Source: Lachnospiraceae bacterium
Lineage (GTDB): Bacteria; Bacillota_A; Clostridia; Lachnospirales; Lachnospiraceae
Reading direction: 5' to 3'
DNA length: 5,919 nucleotides
Assembly (NCBI GenBank): GCA_017437705.1
Contig: JAFRYJ010000164.1
Span: 1-5,919 of the forward strand
The notes beneath the pieces were generated by a model, which worked only from the letters and a program-made list of their open reading frames with translations, had not been told where the DNA came from and did no database searches. This document shows positions 1 through 5,152 of the stretch, piece by piece. Each line of letters opens with the position of its first letter. Position 1 is the stretch's first letter. Position numbers and translations under genes: made by a program.

Positions 1-125
1 CCCGCATCGATAAGAACGAGGCCGTCACCCGTATCAACGATATAGATGTTACAGTCGAGAACGTTTGAGATGCCGAAGCCCCATTTTCCGCCGCCTACGA
101 TGTAGATGTTGTCTGTGATCTTCAT
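1..125 (-). CDS. MBL-fold metallo-hydrolase, copy 1 (N-terminal 41 codons, cut by window edge)
   Basis: Only the N-terminus is inside the window; the gene runs off the low-coordinate end. The 41 complete codons match the full-length MBL protein at 2342-1596 at 36 positions by hand count. They share the N-terminal block GGGKWGFGISN and the strand-loop TGDGLVL-DAG typical of the first beta-hairpin of MBL-fold enzymes. The zinc-binding HxHxDH motif would lie beyond the edge, so catalytic competence cannot be judged here. The ATG sits three bases after the TAA of the M20 gene, with GAGGAGG (134-140) eight bases upstream. That makes a tightly coupled two-gene unit. It is the second gene of copy 1 of the duplicated module. 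The family assignment rests on the paralogue and is firm; the substrate is unknown. Confidence 0.9.
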   Translation of the reverse strand, partial: MKITDNIYIVGGGKWGFGISNVLDCNIYIVDTGDGLVLIDA

Positions 126-128
126 AAG

Positions 129-1307
129 TTATTCCTCCTCATTTAAATAATCGACCGCAAACTGTACGGCTGCGGCCGCGCCTTTTATAAGTGCACTCTC
201 GTCCATCCTGTATCGGTTGCTGTGCTGAGGATATACTGCGCCGCATTCCTCGTTCCGCACGCCCAGGAAAACGAATACTCCGGGAACCAGCTTCTCGTAT
301 TCTCCGAAATTCTCTCCGCCCATTACGGGGTCGAAGCCCTGTACCGCTTCTTCACCGAAGATGGAAGCTATCGATTTTTCCGCTCTCTTTACCGCACCCT
401 CATCATTTACGCATACAGGTGAGCCCCATCTGTAATCCAGATCTGCTTCGGCACGGTGAGCTGCCGCAACGCCCTTGATAACTCTTTCGATGGTGCCGGG
501 GAACGACTGACGGATATCCTCATTGAATGCCCTGGTCGTACCGCCCATGGTCACGATCTCCGGGATGGCATTATCCGTATTTCCGCCGGAGATCTGGCAG
601 AGGCTCAATACTACCGTCTCTGACGAAGGATACTCACGGTTGAATACATTGTAAAGCTCCGTAACTATGGCCGCTGCCGTGGCTATGGGATCGATGCCGG
701 CTTCGGGAGCGGAACCGTGTACCGCCTTGCCCCTTACCGTGATGGTAAAGAAATCTGCCGACGCCATAACGGGTCCCGGCGATACCGAGAATATACCAGC
801 ATCTACGGTGCTCCATACATGAGTGCCGTATACGATGTCCACACCGTCCATTACTCCGGCGGCGATCATTCCGTTGGCACCCTTTGCGATCTCCTCGGCC
901 GGTTCAAAGATAAGGCGGACGCGTCCGTTTATCTCCCCGGCATCCTCCATATCCTTCAGGATATGGGCTGCCGTAAGAAGCATGGCCGCATGGCTGTCAT
1001 GGCCGCAGGCATGCATGATGCCGTGATTCTCCGAAGCAAACTCCTCGCCCGTCTCCTCCACGATGCGGAGCGCATCGATATCGGCCCGGAGCATGACGGT
1101 CTTTCCGCTTCTCGCCGCATCACCTATGTCAACGGTGACGCCGGTGGTATGGACGACCCTGGGCTCCAGTCCCATTTCCTGAAGCTCTTCAACGATCCTC
1201 TTGCAGGTCTCGAATTCCTCCAGACTGGGCTCGGGATGCCTGTGAAAATGCCTGCGCATGCTTATAACGTAGTCAGAATACTTCTGCGCATATTCTTTAA
1301 CATCCAT
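129..1307 (-). CDS. M20-family (M20D-like) metallo-amidohydrolase / aminoacylase, copy 1
   Basis: The predicted product is a cytosolic di-metal hydrolase that cleaves an amide bond of an N-acyl amino acid or related conjugate; no signal peptide is visible. It has 392 residues, normal for the HipO/IAA-amino-acid hydrolase group. Visible motifs are FHRHPE (21-26), LRADIDAL (73-80), the metal-binding ACGHD with Cys101 and His103, EPAEE with the Glu138/Glu139 pair (general base and metal ligand in the family), YGTH with His163, and PQHSNRYRMDE with His362. The satellite dimerisation domain lies at about 180-292. I chose the ATG at 1307 over the upstream in-frame ATG at 1358: GGAGG (1318-1322) lies ten bases before it, and it aligns exactly with the start of the paralogue at 3523. 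The promoter is at 1392-1421. The gene is coupled to the MBL gene at 125. The family is sure; the exact substrate is not. Confidence 0.94.
   Translation of the reverse strand: MDVKEYAQKYSDYVISMRRHFHRHPEPSLEEFETCKRIVEELQEMGLEPRVVHTTGVTVDIGDAARSGKTVMLRADIDALRIVEETGEEFASENHGIMHACGHDSHAAMLLTAAHILKDMEDAGEINGRVRLIFEPAEEIAKGANGMIAAGVMDGVDIVYGTHVWSTVDAGIFSVSPGPVMASADFFTITVRGKAVHGSAPEAGIDPIATAAAIVTELYNVFNREYPSSETVVLSLCQISGGNTDNAIPEIVTMGGTTRAFNEDIRQSFPGTIERVIKGVAAAHRAEADLDYRWGSPVCVNDEGAVKRAEKSIASIFGEEAVQGFDPVMGGENFGEYEKLVPGVFVFLGVRNEECGAVYPQHSNRYRMDESALIKGAAAAVQFAVDYLNEEE
134..140 (-). promoter_or_regulatory. Ribosome binding site of MBL copy 1, inside the end of the M20 gene
   Basis: GAGGAGG lies eight bases before the ATG at 125. 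It is formed by the last Glu codons (GAG GAG GAA) of the M20 protein, so the Glu-rich C-terminus and the downstream ribosome site are the same DNA. The other copy has the same arrangement. Confidence 0.85.
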
Positions 1308-1327
1308 ATAAAGTGTTCCTCCGATCC

Positions 1328-1363
1328 CTTTCATGTACTGATGCATAAATATGTGCATGAAAG
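1328..1363 (-). repeat. Possible stem-loop in the 5' leader of M20 copy 1
   Basis: CTTTCATG (1328-1335) and CATGAAAG (1356-1363) are an 8-bp perfect inverted repeat around a 20-base AT-rich loop. It lies between the predicted transcription start (about 1385) and the ribosome site (1318-1322), so it would form in the leader just before translation begins. Any regulatory role is inference; the other module has no clear counterpart. Confidence 0.4.
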
Positions 1364-1391
1364 CTTTAATTATTAATTCATCAATAAATGA

Positions 1392-1421
1392 ATAATATCA
1401 ATAAAACATGCCGCATGTCAA
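1392..1421 (-). promoter_or_regulatory. Sigma-A-type promoter of module copy 1
   Basis: Read on the minus strand, TTGACA (1421-1416, perfect -35) is followed by an 18-base spacer and TATTAT (1397-1392, 5/6 match to the -10). The predicted start is near 1385, giving a leader of about 78 bases before the ATG at 1307. The boxes, the spacing and the 11 bases TGATATTATTC around the -10 are the same in the promoter of the other copy. The region is AT-rich, unlike the flanking genes. Confidence 0.75.
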
Positions 1422-1441
1422 TCAAAATGAATATTTGACAT
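1406..1441. promoter_or_regulatory. Operator-like palindromes at the -35 of module copy 1
   Basis: Two symmetric elements overlap here. ACATGC-C-GCATGT (1406-1418) is a perfect 13-base palindrome covering the start of the -35 box and the adjacent spacer. ATGTCAA (1415-1421) and TTGACAT (1435-1441) form a 7-bp inverted repeat whose inner arm is the -35 box itself. Position and symmetry fit a repressor site that would block RNA polymerase. No regulator gene is present in the window and the binding protein is unknown. Confidence 0.45.
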
Positions 1442-1495
1442 CAAGTTCCTGCAGTCGCTGCCGTCCGTACTTTTGTGTTCCCACGGCGCATGCGA

Positions 1496-1524
1496 AAAGC
1501 TCCCGGCCGCCGGCAGGGAGCTTT
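1496..1524 (-). terminator. Rho-independent terminator after MBL copy 2
   Basis: AAAGCTCCC (1496-1504) pairs perfectly with GGGAGCTTT (1516-1524). After one mismatch, three inner G-C/C-G pairs leave a three-base loop. On the minus strand the stem ends in four U residues and then CGC, a short U-tract. It lies about 70 bases after the MBL stop codon at 1596, as expected for the end of the copy 2 unit. A competing stem (1503-1545) overlaps it. Confidence 0.65.
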
Positions 1525-1545
1525 CATCAACGATCCGGCGGCCGG
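1503..1545 (-). repeat. GC-only inverted repeat that competes with the terminator
   Basis: CCGGCCGCCGG (1503-1513) and CCGGCGGCCGG (1535-1545) are exact 11-base reverse complements. In the minus-strand RNA the 1545-1535 arm is made first, and the resulting stem would enclose the 5' arm of the terminator in its 21-base loop while using two bases of its 3' arm. The two folds cannot coexist, which is the geometry of an antiterminator/terminator pair. That this is functional is inference. Confidence 0.4.
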
Positions 1546-1595
1546 TCGTATCCGGGCACACCGCATGCATATTTATACCGTTTTGCACCGCATCA

Positions 1596-2342
1596 TTATG
1601 CGAAGTAATAGAGTACCGGAGGCAGAAGGCCCACGTTGAATTTTGCCAGGGCAAAGTCAACGAATGCGTGGCCGCCTTCGAGCACAAATACTCCGTGGCC
1701 GGGGAAGGCTGCATCGATCGGAAGCTCTGCGATCTTCCTCATTGCCTGGGCGTAAGGATATACCGATACGTCGGCCAGAGACTGGATCAGAACCATGCCC
1801 TGTGCGAAGACGAAGTCGCCTGTGAACAGGCACTTCTTTCCGTCGATATCCGCATAGACCACCATATCCTGAAGGCTGTGGCCGGGGCACATGTAAAATG
1901 TAAAGGTGATGTTTCCGACTGTGAGCGTATCGCCCTCTTTCATGGGTATTACATTGTCGGACTTGGGATATACGAAATCCAGAGGATAAAGGCCGCCCTT
2001 GCAGGCGCCTACAGATGTCTGTACCTCGTCGCCGTCCCTGATCGCATCAGCCTCAAGCTCGGGAGCATAGATAGGTGCTCCCGAAAGCTTCTGGAAGCGC
2101 GATGCTCCGCAGGCATGATCTCCGTGATAATGTGTGATCAGGATAGCCTTGATGTCCTTTACCGAAAATCCGTGAGCCTCAATGTTGGCGTCAACTCTTT
2201 CAGGCTCCAGGCCGGTACCCGCATCCAAAAGAACAAGTCCGTCGCCGGTGTCGATCAGATAGATATTGCAGTCGATCACATTGGATATGCCGAAGCCCCA
2301 TTTGCCGCCGCCTACGATGTAAATACTGTCAGTGATCTTCAT
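1596..2342 (-). CDS. MBL-fold metallo-hydrolase, copy 2 (complete)
   Basis: A 248-residue protein with a complete set of MBL-superfamily metal ligands: THYHGDH giving His71, His73, Asp75 and His76; His155 in PGHS; Asp176 in TGDF; His216 in PGHG. This is the dizinc site of glyoxalase II-like and lactonase-like enzymes, which hydrolyse esters, thioesters, lactones or lactams with activated water. No signal peptide is seen, so it is probably cytosolic. The ATG at 2342 is preferred: GAGGAGG (2350-2356) lies seven bases upstream and it aligns with the only possible start in copy 1. An ATG two codons earlier (2348) overlaps the M20 stop as ATGA but is only one base from the ribosome site. The gene is co-transcribed with the M20 gene, so it probably acts on the same substrate or its product. 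The substrate cannot be read from the sequence. Confidence 0.93.
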   Translation of the reverse strand: MKITDSIYIVGGGKWGFGISNVIDCNIYLIDTGDGLVLLDAGTGLEPERVDANIEAHGFSVKDIKAILITHYHGDHACGASRFQKLSGAPIYAPELEADAIRDGDEVQTSVGACKGGLYPLDFVYPKSDNVIPMKEGDTLTVGNITFTFYMCPGHSLQDMVVYADIDGKKCLFTGDFVFAQGMVLIQSLADVSVYPYAQAMRKIAELPIDAAFPGHGVFVLEGGHAFVDFALAKFNVGLLPPVLYYFA

Positions 2343-2344
2343 AA

Positions 2345-3523
2345 TCATTCCTCCTCATTTAAAAAATCAACCGCATATTGAACGGCTGCTGCCGCACCTT
2401 TTATAAGCGCACTTTCATCGATCCTGTAATGGTTGCTGTGCTGGGGCCATACGGCTCCGCACTCCTCATTCCTGATGCCGAGGAATACATAGACTCCGGG
2501 CACTCTCATGATGTATTCGCCGTAGTCGTCACCCACCATTATGGGTCTGAAATCTGTCACCGCGTCTTCTCCGAAATTGGCCGAGATCGCCTTCCTCGCT
2601 TTTTCCGCAGCTCCCGCATCGTTTACAACTACCGGTGACCCCCATCTGTAGTCAAGCTCCGCCTCTGCCCTGTGGGCCGCCGCAACGCCTTTTATAACTC
2701 TCTCTATCGTCCCCGGAAACGACTGACGTATATCTTCGTTGAAAGCCCTGGTAGTTCCTCCCATCGTCACGATCTCGGGGATAGCATTATCCGTATTCCC
2801 GCCTGTCATCTGGCATATACTTAACACCACCGTCTCCGAGGAAGAATACTCGCGTGAAAATACGGTATAAAGCTCCGATATGATGGCCGCTGCTGCCGGT
2901 ATCGGATCTATGCCGTTCTGGGGCTCCGCTCCGTGGACCGCCCGGCCCTTAACGGTGACGGTGAAAAAATCCGCCGAAGCCATTACGGGACCCGTGGTCA
3001 CACCGAAATACCCCGATTCCACGCTGCTCCATATATGCGTACCGTAAGCGAGATCGACGCCCTCCAGCACGCCCGCGGCGATCATGCCGTTTGCACCCCT
3101 GGCGTTTTCCTCGCCCGGTTCAAATATGAGACGTACCCGGCCATTCAGTTCTCCGGCATCATCCATGTCCTTGAGGATCCTGGCCGCCGTTAGATTCATG
3201 GCGATATGTCCGTCGTGGCCGCAGGCATGGCTGACCCCCGGATTCTCCGAAGCGAATTCCTCTCCGGTCTCCTCCGGCACCCTGAGAGCATCTATATCGG
3301 CCCTTAAAAGTACTGTTTTACCGCTTTTTGATCCGTCTCCGATATCCACTGTTACCCCGGAGGTGTGAATCACCTGAGGCTTCAGCCCCATGGCTTCAAG
3401 CTCTTTAACTATGGCTCTGCATGTGCCGAATTCCTCCTGGCTGGGCTCCGGATGCCTGTGAAAATATCTGCGTTGTTCCACAGAATAATCTGCATACTTC
3501 CGTGCGTATTCCATTACTTTCAA
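2345..3523 (-). CDS. M20-family (M20D-like) metallo-amidohydrolase / aminoacylase, copy 2, TTG start
   Basis: Paralogue of the M20 enzyme at 1307-129: same length (392 residues), gap-free alignment, about 295 identical positions by hand count. The catalytic set is intact: FHRHPE (21-26), LRADIDAL (73-80), HACGHD with Cys101/His103, EPGEE with Glu138/Glu139, YGTH with His163, and PQHSNHYRIDE with His362. Differences cluster at the N-terminus and at residues 301-340, including VGDDYGEY where copy 1 has GGENFGEY; this may alter substrate choice. The start is TTG: GGAGGTG (3532-3538) is eight bases upstream, the ATG nine bases further in is too far, and the TTG falls at the same alignment position as the ATG of copy 1. 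Own promoter at 3651-3680. The stop overlaps the spacer before the MBL gene. Confidence 0.94.
   Translation of the reverse strand: MKVMEYARKYADYSVEQRRYFHRHPEPSQEEFGTCRAIVKELEAMGLKPQVIHTSGVTVDIGDGSKSGKTVLLRADIDALRVPEETGEEFASENPGVSHACGHDGHIAMNLTAARILKDMDDAGELNGRVRLIFEPGEENARGANGMIAAGVLEGVDLAYGTHIWSSVESGYFGVTTGPVMASADFFTVTVKGRAVHGAEPQNGIDPIPAAAAIISELYTVFSREYSSSETVVLSICQMTGGNTDNAIPEIVTMGGTTRAFNEDIRQSFPGTIERVIKGVAAAHRAEAELDYRWGSPVVVNDAGAAEKARKAISANFGEDAVTDFRPIMVGDDYGEYIMRVPGVYVFLGIRNEECGAVWPQHSNHYRIDESALIKGAAAAVQYAVDFLNEEE
2350..2356 (-). promoter_or_regulatory. Ribosome binding site of MBL copy 2, inside the end of the M20 gene
   Basis: GAGGAGG, formed by the final Glu codons of the M20 gene, lies seven bases before the ATG at 2342. 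It favours this ATG over the one at 2348, which would leave only one base of spacing. Confidence 0.85.
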
Positions 3524-3531
3524 ATCGCAGC

Positions 3532-3538
3532 CACCTCC
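3532..3538 (-). promoter_or_regulatory. Ribosome binding site that fixes the TTG start of M20 copy 2
   Basis: GGAGGTG stands eight bases before TTG (3523-3521). The first in-frame ATG (3514) would be 17 bases away from it, so the TTG is the likely start. Confidence 0.8.
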
Positions 3539-3650
3539 CGTGATGCTGTGCCTTACCCTTAACTGATGTTTTTCCTCAAAATGCTTTCAGATCAGACACT
3601 TTACCTCTCTGACGCGATGCAACAATGTATCATAAAAGCATCATGACAGA

Positions 3651-3680
3651 ATAATATCAGCGCATTGCCGTTTTTGTCAA
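3651..3680 (-). promoter_or_regulatory. Sigma-A-type promoter of module copy 2
   Basis: On the minus strand TTGACA (3680-3675) is followed by an 18-base spacer and TATTAT (3656-3651). The predicted start is near 3644, which leaves a leader of about 120 bases before the TTG at 3523. Boxes and spacing equal those of module copy 1, but the spacer sequence differs. The -35 box and most of the spacer lie inside the palindrome 3658-3693. Confidence 0.75.
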
Positions 3681-3693
3681 CGGAAATGCGCTG
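3658..3693. promoter_or_regulatory. Long imperfect palindrome over the promoter of module copy 2
   Basis: CAGCGCATT (3658-3666) pairs with AATGCGCTG (3685-3693); after a G/A mismatch, CCGTT (3668-3672) pairs with AACGG (3679-3683) around a six-base loop. That is 14 pairs in 36 bases. No U-tract follows on either strand, so a terminator is unlikely. Its overlap with the -35 box and spacer fits an operator. The protein that would bind is not in the window. Confidence 0.5.
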
Positions 3694-3714
3694 TAAGATA
3701 TCTTATAAGTTATT

Positions 3715-3736
3715 AAAACAGGTCGATCCCTGTTTT
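3715..3736 (-). terminator. Terminator after the thioredoxin-like gene
   Basis: AAAACAGG (3715-3722) and CCTGTTTT (3729-3736) form a perfect 8-bp stem with a six-base loop, about 20 bases after the TGA at 3756. On the minus strand the stem closes with UUUU and then AAUAACUU, so the U-tract is modest. It separates this gene from the promoter of module copy 2. Confidence 0.6.
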
Positions 3737-3755
3737 TATAAGTGCTTCCGCACTG

Positions 3756-4058
3756 TCAGATCCCCTGGTTGGAAGGGCTGGTATAGTCCAGGATATAGTT
3801 GATTATCCTCTCCAGTTCTTCATCCGTCTCGTCGCCCCTGGCCTCGAACATCTTCTGGCCGTGATAGATGATCGTAGGCACATTGGTAAACTCGCAGCCC
3901 CTGTCCACGGGGGGATTAAGCGCCATATTGTACATATTGATCCCTGCCGTATTTCCGGCGGGTCTCCTTATCTTAAGCTTCTGGATTATTGCGATAGTCC
4001 TCTCGCAGAGGGGATCTCCGTCTTTATAGTAGAGCTTGGATGAATACCAGTTATACAT
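3756..4058 (-). CDS. Small thioredoxin-fold-like protein without a CxxC pair
   Basis: A 100-residue soluble protein. The C-terminal half looks like the second half of a thioredoxin/glutaredoxin fold: Asn-Val-Pro-Thr-Ile-Ile at 59-64, where VPT would be the cis-proline loop, then a strand, a GQKMFEARG turn (67-75), and the final amphipathic helix (about 77-91). The usual N-terminal redox motif is missing: DPLC (15-18) stands about where CxxC is expected and supplies only Cys18; a second Cys is at 55. If the fold is right, it may be a monothiol or non-redox member. The ATG at 4058 has AGGAAG about seven bases upstream. An in-frame extension to 4127 runs through the promoter region and is rejected. 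It appears to be a single-gene unit with promoter at 4093-4121 and terminator at 3715-3736. The gene is probably real; the fold is a moderate-confidence reading and the function is unknown. Confidence 0.72.
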   Translation of the reverse strand: MYNWYSSKLYYKDGDPLCERTIAIIQKLKIRRPAGNTAGINMYNMALNPPVDRGCEFTNVPTIIYHGQKMFEARGDETDEELERIINYILDYTSPSNQGI

Positions 4059-4083
4059 GTGTATCTTCCTTTCACAAATGGTC

Positions 4084-4121
4084 TTCCGCTTAATAATAAC
4101 ACTTTGCGGAAAATACTCCAA
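4084..4121 (-). promoter_or_regulatory. Promoter of the thioredoxin-like gene with an inverted repeat around the -10
   Basis: TATTAT (4098-4093) is a good -10 box. Seventeen bases upstream, TTGGAG (4121-4116) is a weak -35 box. TTCCGC (4084-4089) and GCGGAA (4106-4111) are a perfect 6-bp inverted repeat flanking the -10 and could be an operator. A weak -35 next to such a repeat is a common layout for regulated promoters. All roles are inferred from position. Confidence 0.5.
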
Positions 4122-4147
4122 GTACAAGAGTGATCAGATACATCCGG

Positions 4148-4169
4148 AAATGATGCCGGCGCATCATTT
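4148..4169. repeat. 9-bp palindrome between the SDR terminator and the next promoter
   Basis: AAATGATGC (4148-4156) and GCATCATTT (4161-4169) are perfect reverse complements around the four-base loop CGGC. It could fold in RNA, but no U-tract follows on the minus strand. It lies just upstream of the promoter of the thioredoxin-like gene. The role is not clear. Confidence 0.45.
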
Positions 4170-4182
4170 AATGCATGGAAAA

Positions 4183-4204
4183 GGCCCCCGCCGCGGCGGG
4201 GGCC
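4183..4204 (-). terminator. GC-only terminator after the SDR gene
   Basis: The 22 bases are a perfect palindrome made only of G and C (two arms of 11), followed on the minus strand by UUUUCC. It lies about 90 bases after the SDR stop. A weaker hairpin at 4240-4262 (TTCAAAA-GT type arms with one bulge and a four-base loop) comes before it and may help. Confidence 0.75.
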
Positions 4205-4292
4205 ATGATATTGATCTTTTTCTGTATTTACTGCCGGTATTCAAAAAGTGATGACTTTTGAAACCCTTTAATATTCTGCCCCAAAGCCACCG

Positions 4293-5096
4293 TCATTCCT
4301 CAAGATAACTGGTGGGATGACCCTGCTTCTCAAACTGTCCGAAAGACAGAAGGCTTGTGAGGTGCACGCCCATATCCGCCTCGATGGTGGTTCCATTGAC
4401 GGGAAGGGAATCATCACTTATAAGGAACCAGATCACATTTGAAAGATCCGGTATCTCCATATATTCGCCCGCGGGCAGCTGCTTCATTGCCTTTGCATGG
4501 CCCTCGGTACCTCTGTAATGCTCCGTCATCGGCGTATAGATACATGCCGGTGATACGGCGTTCACACGGATGTTCCATCTTGCATACGCCATGGCAAAAT
4601 ACTCCGTCATGCTCCTGACGGCAGCCTTGCACATGCCGTAAAGAGGATGAATAAGGTCCGGCTGGATGCCTCTGGGCGACGACAGGTTGATGATGCGCCC
4701 CCAGCGTTTCTCCTTCATGATGGGACCCACTGCCTGGGAAAGGAAGAATCCCGATCTTACGTGGATCGCGAACATATCCTCATATGCCTGAAGAGTTACG
4801 TCCTCCACGGGTAGCCTGTTGGGAACGCCCGCGTTGTTGATGAGCACATCTATGGTGCCGAAGTCTTCAACCACTTTAGGTACAAGCGCTTTTACCTCAT
4901 CCATATTCCTCAGGTCGATATAGTAAAAGCGGCATTCTCCCAGCTTTGAAAGCTCTTCGCAGGTCTTCTGCCCCAGTTCTTCCTGTATATCTGCTATGGC
5001 TACCTTCATGCCCATCTCAAGGCATTTTTCCGCAGCTCCTTTGCCGATACCGCCTGCAGCGCCGGTTATCAATGCAACTTTACCTCTGATATCCAT
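4293..5096 (-). CDS. Short-chain dehydrogenase/reductase (SDR), probably NAD-dependent
   Basis: A 267-residue classical SDR, predicted to oxidise or reduce a hydroxyl/keto group of a small substrate, perhaps a polyol or keto-sugar given the sugar kinase upstream. The cofactor motif TGAAGGIG is at 11-18. Asp36 at the end of the second strand suggests NAD(H) rather than NADP(H). Asp61 and NNAG (87-90) follow. The catalytic residues are Ser140 (NLSSPRG), Tyr153 and Lys157 (YGMCK). The Asn usually present in the helix-4 motif appears to be His112 (MFAIHVRSGFF), and the usual PG after the active site is PA (183-184). The C-terminal 25 residues beyond the fold look family-specific. The ATG at 5096 has AGGAGG (5105-5110) eight bases upstream. 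No clear promoter lies between the upstream hairpin and this gene, so it may depend on readthrough from the kinase. Substrate not determined. Confidence 0.93.
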   Translation of the reverse strand: MDIRGKVALITGAAGGIGKGAAEKCLEMGMKVAIADIQEELGQKTCEELSKLGECRFYYIDLRNMDEVKALVPKVVEDFGTIDVLINNAGVPNRLPVEDVTLQAYEDMFAIHVRSGFFLSQAVGPIMKEKRWGRIINLSSPRGIQPDLIHPLYGMCKAAVRSMTEYFAMAYARWNIRVNAVSPACIYTPMTEHYRGTEGHAKAMKQLPAGEYMEIPDLSNVIWFLISDDSLPVNGTTIEADMGVHLTSLLSFGQFEKQGHPTSYLEE

Positions 5097-5124
5097 ATGG
5101 TATCCCTCCTGTTTATTTCGGTCT

Positions 5125-5137
5125 CTGATCAGATCAG
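5125..5137. promoter_or_regulatory. 13-base palindrome in the SDR leader
   Basis: CTGATC-A-GATCAG is a perfect palindrome with one central base, lying 28 bases upstream of the SDR ATG and 15 bases before its ribosome site. Its core TGATCAGA recurs in two other intergenic places (4131-4138, and 5200-5207 as the reverse complement). It could be an operator or simply repeat GATC; position alone supports it. Confidence 0.4.
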
Positions 5138-5152
5138 GCTCCTGCTTTTCGT

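Noticed and set aside
1308..1358. N-terminal extension of M20 copy 1 to the ATG at 1358
   Set aside because: No ribosome site fits it, the extension has no counterpart in copy 2, and GGAGG lies ten bases before the ATG at 1307.
717..1376. 219-codon open frame on the plus strand
   Set aside because: Antisense to M20 copy 1, with no motif; it is also not kept intact at the equivalent place in copy 2, where the stretch is broken into shorter frames.
1473..2381. 302-codon open frame on the plus strand
   Set aside because: It lies antisense to the MBL gene and shows no recognisable domain; the minus frame has all metal-binding motifs. It results from codon bias of the real gene.
2625..2801. Recent gene conversion between the two M20 copies
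   Set aside because: The protein block is nearly identical but the DNA differs at many silent positions, which a recent conversion would have removed.
3658..3693. Palindrome as a transcription terminator
   Set aside because: No U-tract follows on either strand and it overlaps the -35 box and spacer of a good promoter; an operator fits better.
3996..4023. Selenocysteine codon in the thioredoxin-like gene in place of the missing Cys
   Set aside because: The codons around DPLC are ordinary sense codons with no in-frame TGA.
4059..4127. N-terminal extension of the thioredoxin-like gene
   Set aside because: The extra 23 codons run through the -10 box and inverted repeat, while AGGAAG sits properly before the ATG at 4058.
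4228..4296. 22-codon frame overlapping the SDR stop as ATGA
   Set aside because: The only possible ribosome site leaves about one base of spacing, the peptide has no recognisable features, and it runs through a hairpin.
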